From contig CAYGZA010000196.1 in NCBI GenBank assembly GCA_964354135.1, positions 1 through 12,642 of the forward strand: DNA of 12,642 nucleotides, in the 5' to 3' direction. The position numbers were made by a program, and so were the translations under genes. This document shows, in pieces, positions 7,078-12,642 of the stretch. The DNA is from CAYGZA01 sp964354135 (lineage in GTDB: Bacteria > Planctomycetota > Planctomycetia > Pirellulales > Thermoguttaceae). The stretch's first letter is position 1. The number at the start of each line of letters is the position of its first letter. Below the pieces are notes generated by a model. It did not search any database and had not been told where the DNA came from. It saw only the letters and a program-made list of their open reading frames with translations.

Positions 7078-9540
7078 TTACGCCAGCTTGGACAGCCGGC
7101 GGACCAGCCACTCGCCGCACAGCAGGCCGCAAACGACCAGCATCATCCAGCGGAGCCACGCCCGCTCCTGCAGCGGATCGGGCGTTTCACTCAGGATGCT
7201 CGTCCTGGTGCGGTCCTTCAGTTGGGCCACCAGCGGGTCCGCCGAATCCGGCCCCAAAGCGGCGTTCAGGTCGGTGTAGCACTTTCCCCCGGAGCCTTCG
7301 GCGATCCGGTGGAGCAGCTTGTCGTTGCGCTCCGGGTTCTCGCGCTCCAGGTCCGGCAGGCGGACCTGGATCCGCCGCGTGAGCCGTTCGTTGTCGCTTT
7401 CGGGCACCGGAAGCTCCAGCCGGTAGGCCCCTTCCCGCAGCACCGTGATCTGACCGACGAACATCCCGGGCCGCGCTGCGTCGGGCTGAAGCATCACGGT
7501 CTGCACGCTTCGGTCGGGCTGGATCACTTCCATCGGCACCTTGGCCGCGCGGAGCGGCTGCAACTGGGCGTTGGTCAACTGGGCCCGAATCTGCACCGTG
7601 TTGCCCAGCAGGTAGCGGTCCTTGTCGACGATCAGCGTCCCGCGGCTCGACTGCCGCAAGAGCCGCCCCTGGGACACGTGCCGGATCAGTTGCGTGTAGA
7701 ATCGCTCGAAGAACCCCTCGTCGGTCCGCCGCAGCCGCCACATCTCCCCGCTGCCGAGGTAGAAGACCCGCCCCGAGCCGTAGAACTGCTCGGCCAGATA
7801 CACCGGTTTGTCGCTCGCCGCGCCGGCTTGCGGGTCGGCGAAGCGGGCGAAAACGGTCGCCCCCGGCTTGGGGCCCCGAACGGGCTGGCAACTGTAGACG
7901 CCGGCGAACCGGGCCCAAGCCCTCTCATTCTCCGTGTCGCTATCGGCCAGCCGGAGGAAGGTCGCCTCGCGCCCCTCGCGGGAGGAATCCAGCGGCCAGG
8001 GGTCCTTGCCGGCCAGGGTCTCGCTCTCCAGCACCGTGACGCGGCGATGAAAGTCGACCGGATAGAGGGCCCGGATCTTGGACAGGGCCGCGTCTTGGAC
8101 CCAGCCGCCGATGGCCTGGCCGGTGTAGATCGGCCCGGCGACGACGATGAGCCCTCCGCCCTGCTCCCCCACCCAGCTTTCGAGCAGATCCACCTGCGTG
8201 GGCGCAAGGCCCTGCCACCGCGGATCGAAGGCGACGACGCAATCGTACGGGTACATCGTCTCCCGCGCGGCGGGGAAGCCGTCGAGGATGCTGGCCGCTT
8301 CCTGGGAGATCCCGCTCGTGCCGGTCTGCAGCAATACGTCGAGCACCGTCGATTTGTCGCGATACAAGAGCGCCTTGAGGAACTGGTACTCCCGCGACGG
8401 GCCGCCCGCGAACAGGAGCACGCGGGTCTTGCGGTCGGCGATCTCGATTTCCGCTTCCCGGTGGTCGTCGCTGGGATCGCGGTCGGCCTTGGGCGGCACC
8501 ACGCGGAGCACGATCTGGCGGCGGCCGGTTTCCGTCGGGGTCACCTGGAACTTCACCGGAACGGCGTCGCCGTCGCCGCCGAGGATCACCTGCTCGGTCC
8601 GCACGAGCTGCTCGCTGCCCTTGCCGGGCTCCTTGAGCAGGAGTTGGACGCTCACCGATTGGCCGGCCAGCCCCTGGGCCTGAATCAAGCCGGTGACGGT
8701 GTAGGGGTCGCCCGGATGGGCCCTCTCCGGGGCCTCCAGCTCGTAGACGCGGACGTTCGCCGGCCGCCGCGCCGACCCGACGCCCACCGGGTACAGCGGG
8801 ATCTTGGCCTCGCCGGCCAGCTCGACCGCGCTCTCCGGCGAGGGGCCCGCGTTCTGGCCGCCGTCGCTAAAGATCACAATCCCCGCAAGCGGCGAGCCGC
8901 GCTCGTGGCCGATCACCTGCCGCAAGGCGTCGCCCAGCCGCGTCTCTTTGCCCGCGGGACGGAGGACCTTCTCCCAGTCGATCTTCTCTTCCGGCGAACC
9001 GGGCGACCCGGCCGCGTCCACCGTGGCCGAGTCACTCACGGTCGCCGACGCCTTCGCCGCTTTCGGCAGAGACGCGATCCGCTGGACTGACTCGTCGAAG
9101 CGCATCACCACCACGTCGTGGACGCCGCGGAGCTTGCCGAGGAAACCGCTCTCATCCAGGGCCTTCGCCACCTGCCGGGAGCGGGTCGAAGCGGCCGCCG
9201 CGGCCGGCAACTCGCTGTCGGCCAGGCCCATGCTCAAGCTCGTATCGGCAAGGACCACCACCCGCGAGTTGTAGGTGACTTCCCGCTCCGTCCGCAACTG
9301 CGGTTGGAGGTAAAACACCAATAAGGCAATGAACGCCGCACTCCGCAGCGCCGTGAGAAGCCGGCCGATCGGCCGGCCCAATTCCCGGGCGTCGCGGCGG
9401 TACACCGCCCGGACGAATATGAGAATCGCCACACAGGCGGCGATCGGCAGGATCCAATCGGCATTGGATTGGATCCGCCCCCATTGGAAGCGGACCCGGG
9501 TGACTTCCTCGGCCAGAAGCAGCGGGAAGGCGGAGTTCAT
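7078..9540 (-). CDS. Membrane VWA protein with degenerate glutamine-amidotransferase-like region
   Basis: This 820-aa protein has two N-terminal membrane segments (about residues 29-46 and 63-79) and one at the C-terminus (about 796-813). The VWA domain covers about 92-255 and has a full MIDAS: D99-T-S101-L-S103, Thr200 in KETRLGDAL and Asp226 in FSDGGQN, so metal-dependent ligand binding is expected. A beta-sandwich-like stretch follows (262-365). A flavodoxin-like GATase1-type region spans about 372-600, with PYDCVVAFDPRW and GGGLIVVAGPIYTG and ending in GSGRVFYLGSGEMWRLRR. The nucleophile position in VAGPIY carries no cysteine, so amidotransferase activity is unlikely. Residues 630-735 look like another beta domain. 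The start ATG overlaps the BatA stop (ATGA, 9537-9540) and has a strong GGAGGT 5 nt upstream. Architecture parallels the preceding BatA-type protein. The cellular role is unknown; envelope stress or complex assembly is inferred from bat-type operons. Confidence 0.9.
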   Translation of the reverse strand: MNSAFPLLLAEEVTRVRFQWGRIQSNADWILPIAACVAILIFVRAVYRRDARELGRPIGRLLTALRSAAFIALLVFYLQPQLRTEREVTYNSRVVVLADTSLSMGLADSELPAAAAASTRSRQVAKALDESGFLGKLRGVHDVVVMRFDESVQRIASLPKAAKASATVSDSATVDAAGSPGSPEEKIDWEKVLRPAGKETRLGDALRQVIGHERGSPLAGIVIFSDGGQNAGPSPESAVELAGEAKIPLYPVGVGSARRPANVRVYELEAPERAHPGDPYTVTGLIQAQGLAGQSVSVQLLLKEPGKGSEQLVRTEQVILGGDGDAVPVKFQVTPTETGRRQIVLRVVPPKADRDPSDDHREAEIEIADRKTRVLLFAGGPSREYQFLKALLYRDKSTVLDVLLQTGTSGISQEAASILDGFPAARETMYPYDCVVAFDPRWQGLAPTQVDLLESWVGEQGGGLIVVAGPIYTGQAIGGWVQDAALSKIRALYPVDFHRRVTVLESETLAGKDPWPLDSSREGREATFLRLADSDTENERAWARFAGVYSCQPVRGPKPGATVFARFADPQAGAASDKPVYLAEQFYGSGRVFYLGSGEMWRLRRTDEGFFERFYTQLIRHVSQGRLLRQSSRGTLIVDKDRYLLGNTVQIRAQLTNAQLQPLRAAKVPMEVIQPDRSVQTVMLQPDAARPGMFVGQITVLREGAYRLELPVPESDNERLTRRIQVRLPDLERENPERNDKLLHRIAEGSGGKCYTDLNAALGPDSADPLVAQLKDRTRTSILSETPDPLQERAWLRWMMLVVCGLLCGEWLVRRLSKLA

Positions 9541-11762
9541 CGGCCACCTCCCGCCGCCTGAGGGTGCAGTCGCGCCGGCGGATGATAGCTCGCGGAGTAG
9601 GCCAGGAGCTGTTCGCCGATCAAGAGGCCGACCAGCGCGTACAGGAGCGTCAGGCTGAGGTTGTGGCCTGCCCGCTCCTCCGCCGCGTACTGGAAGAGCG
9701 CCGCCTGCTGGAACTTGCAGTCCACGTCCTTGAGTCGGGTCGCCAGGTCGGGGCCCCAGACCGTCTTGAGGTCTCCTTCCTCGGGCTCAACGTTAAAGGC
9801 ATACCGGCGGGTTTCCTCCTTGCCGTCTTTGCGGGCCAATCGGGCCTGGTAGAGCCCGGCGGCGTCGGTCTCGCCGAGCGAGGCCACCAACAGGCCGCCG
9901 GCGCCGGGCACCGCCTCGGTGGTGGCCGTGGGCGAGGCGTCCTCGTGCGGCGTCGCAAACCGGACCTGGTTGTCGTACCGGGCCGGGTCCAACTTCAGTT
10001 CCAGCGGCGATCCGACCACGTGCGGCGCGTCGGCGGCGGGCTGCGCGGCAAGGTAGGATTGCAGCTCCAGCATCGCCACCACGAAACTGGGGTTCTCGCG
10101 GGCCCAGTTGTTCCAGACGGGGGCCGCGGTGGTCAGAAAAGCCACCACCCGGCCGCGCCCAAACCGCCGCTCCACCGCCAGGGGAGCGCCGTTGCGGAGC
10201 CGGGCAATCACCTGGACTGCCGGGCTGGTCTCCGCCTGCCAGGTCTTGGGCACGGAGTAGTAGCGGCTGACGATCACCAACGGGAGGAAGCTGTTCCGCT
10301 CCCCGGCGAACACCTGAAAGATCGGGTGCCGGCCGACTTCCACGTCCGGCGCCCTTTCGAGGTAGTCCACCAGCAGCTCCTGCGGCCGGGCCAGCGGCAC
10401 CGGGAAAAACCCTTGGCCGTTGCGGTAGAGCTCCTGGTTGTAGAATTCGCTCTGCGTCCGCTCGCCCGGAAAGACGGCCACGCCGCCCCCGGCAGAGACG
10501 TACTGCTCCAAGGCGACGACGGCCGACTTGTCCAGCCGGTCCACGTTCAAAAGGTAGATCGCGCGGAACGGATCCAACGCATTGACGGCGAGGTAGCGGG
10601 GCGTCTCGATCCGCGGGCCGATTCCCGTGGGGACGGGCCCGCCCGGGGCAAACGCGGCACTCAGGTAGCGGGCATCCGGGGCCGCCGGATCGCCGTCGAT
10701 CAGCAGCACGGGGAGATTCAGGGGAACGTCGACCACGGCGTAGCGGAAGTTGTCGGCGGCGACGGCATCGGCCTCCAACCGGGCCGTAATACGGTGCTCG
10801 CCGGGCGTCACGAACCGGACGGGAAACCGCTCCTTGACGGCGCTCTGCGGCGGGACTTGCGGAATGGTCACCGCGGGCTGGGCCTGCCCGTCGACCTCGA
10901 CGAGCACCGGGACGTCCTTGACCGGCACGCTGCCGAAGTTCCGCACCGCAACTTCCATGAAGAGGAACACGCCGACGGCCCGCGTTCCCGGAGCGGCACT
11001 GAGGCCGGCGATCGCCAGGTTCGGCCGGGCGGCCTCGACGCAGTTGACCAGGTGCAGCTTCACCCCGCTTGCGTTCCAGCGGAGGAGGTGTTTGCGCAGG
11101 GCGGCCGGGTCGTCCCACTCCCGGGCGCGGAAATCGGAGACGAGGTAGACGATGCGGTCCTCCGCCTCGGCGTCGCCCAGAAGCTGGTCGACCGCTTCCG
11201 CGGCGGCGGCGGGGCCGGCGGCGGTCTGCGACGGAGTCAACGGCCCGAGCACCGCCTCGAGCCGGTTGACGAAGTCGCTGTCGATCGTTTCCTGGAGCAG
11301 GTCGGGCTGCGTTCCGCGGGCCGCACGCCCCACCTGCGAGAAGCGGAGCAGGGTGAACGTCTGCGAGTTCGCGTGGCCGACTTCCTTGCCGATCCGCCGG
11401 ACCACCGCCTTGGCCTCTTCGAAGGCGCTGGTCTCTTCCCAGCGGTCCGACATGGAGAAACTGTCGTCCAACAGGACGACGTGGTGCGTCGTCCTGCCGC
11501 CGAACATCTCCCCCAACTGGCTGCGAAGCCGTGGCTGGGCCACCATCAGCACCACAACCGCCACTGCCGCCATGCGCACCAGCAGCAGGAGAAGCTGCTT
11601 GAGCAGTATCCAAGTGCGGTTCTTCTTCTGGCTCGCGAGCAGGAACTCCATCGCGGCCCAGCGGACGCGGCGGTGGCGCATCATGTTGATCAGGTGGATC
11701 AACACGGGCACGCCCACCAGGAGCAGTCCCCAAAGCAGCGGTGAATGAACGAAGGTGGTCAT
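9537..11762 (-). CDS. batA: BatA-type membrane VWA protein (aerotolerance regulator N-terminal domain)
   Basis: This 741-aa protein opens with the BatA / aerotolerance regulator N-terminal signature: a membrane segment at 8-26 followed by LIHLINMMRHRRVRWAAMEFL (21-41), then a second membrane segment at 52-75. The VWA domain (about 93-245) has the MIDAS motif D99-D-S101-F-S103, a likely Thr near 175-180 and Asp210 in LVSDFRAREW. A beta domain covers 250-345. A flavodoxin/GATase-like region spans 350-560, with LEQYVSAGGGVAVFPGERTQ and GRGRVVAFLTTAAPVW; no catalytic cysteine is visible. A C-terminal membrane helix carries LVGLLIGEQLL-type sequence (ALVGLLIGEQLLAYS, 709-723). It is much longer than classic BatA (about 330 aa), because of the added C-terminal domains. 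It is separated from DUF58 by a repeat-filled 161-bp gap, with no strong ribosome site (GGAATTCC only), and overlaps the next VWA gene by 4 bp. The symbol reflects the N-terminal domain only. Confidence 0.9.
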   Translation of the reverse strand: MTTFVHSPLLWGLLLVGVPVLIHLINMMRHRRVRWAAMEFLLASQKKNRTWILLKQLLLLLVRMAAVAVVVLMVAQPRLRSQLGEMFGGRTTHHVVLLDDSFSMSDRWEETSAFEEAKAVVRRIGKEVGHANSQTFTLLRFSQVGRAARGTQPDLLQETIDSDFVNRLEAVLGPLTPSQTAAGPAAAAEAVDQLLGDAEAEDRIVYLVSDFRAREWDDPAALRKHLLRWNASGVKLHLVNCVEAARPNLAIAGLSAAPGTRAVGVFLFMEVAVRNFGSVPVKDVPVLVEVDGQAQPAVTIPQVPPQSAVKERFPVRFVTPGEHRITARLEADAVAADNFRYAVVDVPLNLPVLLIDGDPAAPDARYLSAAFAPGGPVPTGIGPRIETPRYLAVNALDPFRAIYLLNVDRLDKSAVVALEQYVSAGGGVAVFPGERTQSEFYNQELYRNGQGFFPVPLARPQELLVDYLERAPDVEVGRHPIFQVFAGERNSFLPLVIVSRYYSVPKTWQAETSPAVQVIARLRNGAPLAVERRFGRGRVVAFLTTAAPVWNNWARENPSFVVAMLELQSYLAAQPAADAPHVVGSPLELKLDPARYDNQVRFATPHEDASPTATTEAVPGAGGLLVASLGETDAAGLYQARLARKDGKEETRRYAFNVEPEEGDLKTVWGPDLATRLKDVDCKFQQAALFQYAAEERAGHNLSLTLLYALVGLLIGEQLLAYSASYHPPARLHPQAAGGGR
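9546..9551 (-). promoter_or_regulatory. Shine-Dalgarno GGAGGT for the second VWA protein
   Basis: GGAGGT lies 5 nt before the ATG at 9540, inside the last codons of the BatA-type gene. It is the best ribosome site in the window; most other starts have weak or no such site. It supports the 9540 start and efficient restart after the ATGA overlap. Confidence 0.75.
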
Positions 11763-11769
11763 GGAATTC

Positions 11770-11846
11770 CAGCCATCAGCAGTCAGCCATCAGCAGTCAG
11801 CTATCAGAAGTCGGCTATCAGAAGTCGGCAGTCAGCCATCAGTCCT
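11770..11846. repeat. Eleven-unit degenerate heptamer array (consensus CAGCNRT / CAGCYAT)
   Basis: Consecutive 7-bp units read CAGCCAT, CAGCAGT, CAGCCAT, CAGCAGT, CAGCTAT, CAGAAGT, CGGCTAT, CAGAAGT, CGGCAGT, CAGCCAT and a weaker CAGTCCT. The first four form a 14-bp higher-order repeat. The array starts 8 bp upstream of the BatA-type start codon and does not code. In the minus-strand message it would be the leader of that gene. Confidence 0.85.
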
Positions 11847-11858
11847 GCCATGCCAAAC

Positions 11859-11886
11859 CAGGCTGATAGCCGAAAGCTGATTGCTG
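11859..11886. repeat. Four heptamers in inverse orientation, pairing with the main array
   Basis: Read on the minus strand the units are CAGCAAT, CAGCTTT, CGGCTAT and CAGCCTG, so they belong to the same family as 11770-11846 but point the other way. CTGATAGCCGA at 11863-11873 is the exact complement of TCGGCTATCAG at 11811-11821. Extended to 24 bp (11798-11821 against 11863-11886) the arms match at 20 positions, allowing a long hairpin with a 41-nt loop. Confidence 0.8.
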
Positions 11887-11923
11887 ATACCCTTCTTACT
11901 TCCTCCAAACGATTCCCTTTTCC

Positions 11924-12642
11924 TCAGTACCGATGTTCGAGCGCCAGCCGGTGGTGCAAGAACGCCGCCAGGGCCGGGCCGAGCGACTGGCGGGTCCGCA
12001 GCAGGGCGTAATCGACGTTCTGTGCGGCACAGCCGCGACGCACCTCCTCCAGGTAACCGCCCAACGCCGCCAAGTATCCCTCGCGCAGCGCCCGCGGATT
12101 GCAGGCCAGGTGCAGCGGCAGCTCCAGGCCCTCGAAGCGGGTCGGGCCGCTGAAGGGAAAATCCAGCTCGTCGTCGTCCAGCACGTGGAACACCAGCACG
12201 TCGTGCCCGCGACTGCGCAACAGCTTCAGCCCGCGGAACAGCCCCTCCCGCTCCACCAGGAGGTCCGAGACGAGCACCATCATCCCGCGCCGCGGGAAGG
12301 TTTCCGCCGCCGTGCGGATGACCGGGTAGAGGTCGGTCTTGTTGGCCGGGCCGCTGGTCTGGAGGGCCTGGATGATCGAATCCAAGTGATTCCGCCTGGT
12401 CCGCTGGGGGACCGTCATGCGCGTGGATTCGTCGAAGGCCATGCAGCCCACCGCGTCCTGCTGCTGAAGCACGAGATACGCCAGGCTCACGGCAATCGTG
12501 GCGGCGTACTCGTATTTGTTCATGGCCCCGGCGCCGTACTGCATGCTGCCCGACACGTCCACCAGGAGCGTGAGCCGCAGGTTGGTGTCTTCCTCGAACT
12601 GCTTGACGAAGAAGCGGTCCTGCTTGGCCCAGACCTTCCAAT
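11924..12642 (-). CDS. DUF58 protein with VWA core, 5' end missing at window edge
   Basis: The frame is open to the right edge and gives 238 visible residues ending in LALEHRY and TGA. It begins with WKVWAKQDRFFVKQFEEDTN, the conserved DUF58 entry segment, followed by the VWA metal site DVSGSM (residues 28-33 of the visible part), Thr in ANKTDLYPVI and Asp in LVSDLLVE. A shorter start at a GTG (12562) would remove the DUF58 signature, so the real start lies outside the window. A typical DUF58 protein is about 290-300 aa, so about 50-60 residues are missing. No membrane segment is visible; it is probably cytoplasmic. In related clusters a MoxR AAA+ ATPase gene lies just upstream and is thought to act with DUF58. 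The following 161 bp before the BatA-type gene hold only repeats and a purine-rich tract. Confidence 0.92.
   Translation of the reverse strand, partial: WKVWAKQDRFFVKQFEEDTNLRLTLLVDVSGSMQYGAGAMNKYEYAATIAVSLAYLVLQQQDAVGCMAFDESTRMTVPQRTRRNHLDSIIQALQTSGPANKTDLYPVIRTAAETFPRRGMMVLVSDLLVEREGLFRGLKLLRSRGHDVLVFHVLDDDELDFPFSGPTRFEGLELPLHLACNPRALREGYLAALGGYLEEVRRGCAAQNVDYALLRTRQSLGPALAAFLHHRLALEHRY

Noticed and set aside
4742..7159. Earlier start for the DUF4175-like protein at 7159
   Set aside because: It would overlap the end of the preceding VWA gene by 82 bp and add a basic, non-family N-terminus; the ATG at 7033 gives a normal start.
9564..11744. Plus-strand 726-codon open frame opposite the BatA-type gene
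   Set aside because: The minus strand shows BatA and VWA motifs; the plus product is compositionally biased with no domain. It is a shadow from GC-rich codon use.
11770..11886. CRISPR array
   Set aside because: Units are 7 bp with no spacers and degenerate copies; this is a tandem repeat, not repeat-spacer structure.
11745..12011. Plus-strand 88-codon small protein over the heptamer array
   Set aside because: The Ser/Gln/Ile-rich sequence is what the CAGCNNT repeats translate to; no independent sign of a gene.
11832..12641. Second minus-strand frame (269 codons) across DUF58 and the repeat region
   Set aside because: Its product is Arg/Gly/Pro-rich and its end is just translated heptamer repeats; the DUF58 motifs are in another frame.

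Overview
This 12.6 kb GC-rich window reads as one co-directional minus-strand gene cluster, with transcription running from position 12642 towards 1. The gene families point to a member of the Planctomycetota, probably Pirellulales-like. The evidence is a DUF58 / BatA / VWA cluster followed by a DUF4175-like membrane protein, an NPCBM-domain protein and several exported proteins, with few strong Shine-Dalgarno sites. The taxonomic call is inference from family content; there is no RNA gene or marker gene to confirm it.

Layout in transcription order: (1) a 5'-truncated DUF58 protein with a VWA core (11924-12642); (2) a 161-bp gap filled with heptameric repeats in opposing orientations; (3) a BatA-type membrane VWA protein (9537-11762); (4) a second membrane VWA protein with a glutamine-amidotransferase-like region (7078-9540); (5) a DUF4175-like membrane protein (4742-7033); (6) an exported coiled-coil protein with a long K/G/Q-rich linker (3027-4739); (7) an exported helical protein with a conserved-looking C-terminal motif (1978-3030); (8) a 120-bp gap with a second heptamer array and a GC-rich hairpin; (9) an exported NPCBM-domain protein (664-1857); (10) a trypsin-like S1C serine protease cut off by the window edge (1-667).

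Three junctions are 4-bp ATGA overlaps (664-667, 3027-3030, 9537-9540) and one has a 2-bp gap, so tight translational coupling is expected. Seven of the eight proteins are predicted to be membrane-anchored or exported; the visible part of DUF58 is soluble.

The head of the cluster resembles the bat (Bacteroides aerotolerance) type of operon, in which a MoxR AAA+ ATPase normally sits just upstream of DUF58, here outside the window. The likely picture is an envelope-associated assembly. Three MIDAS-bearing VWA proteins and a DUF4175-like protein would form a membrane platform. The coiled-coil and helical exported proteins would be partners on the far side, and the NPCBM protein and serine protease would act on envelope glycans or proteins. 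The biochemical function of this platform is not known to me, and the assembly is inferred from gene order only. No mobile elements, CRISPR arrays, tRNAs or rRNAs were seen, and no gap exceeds 161 bp.
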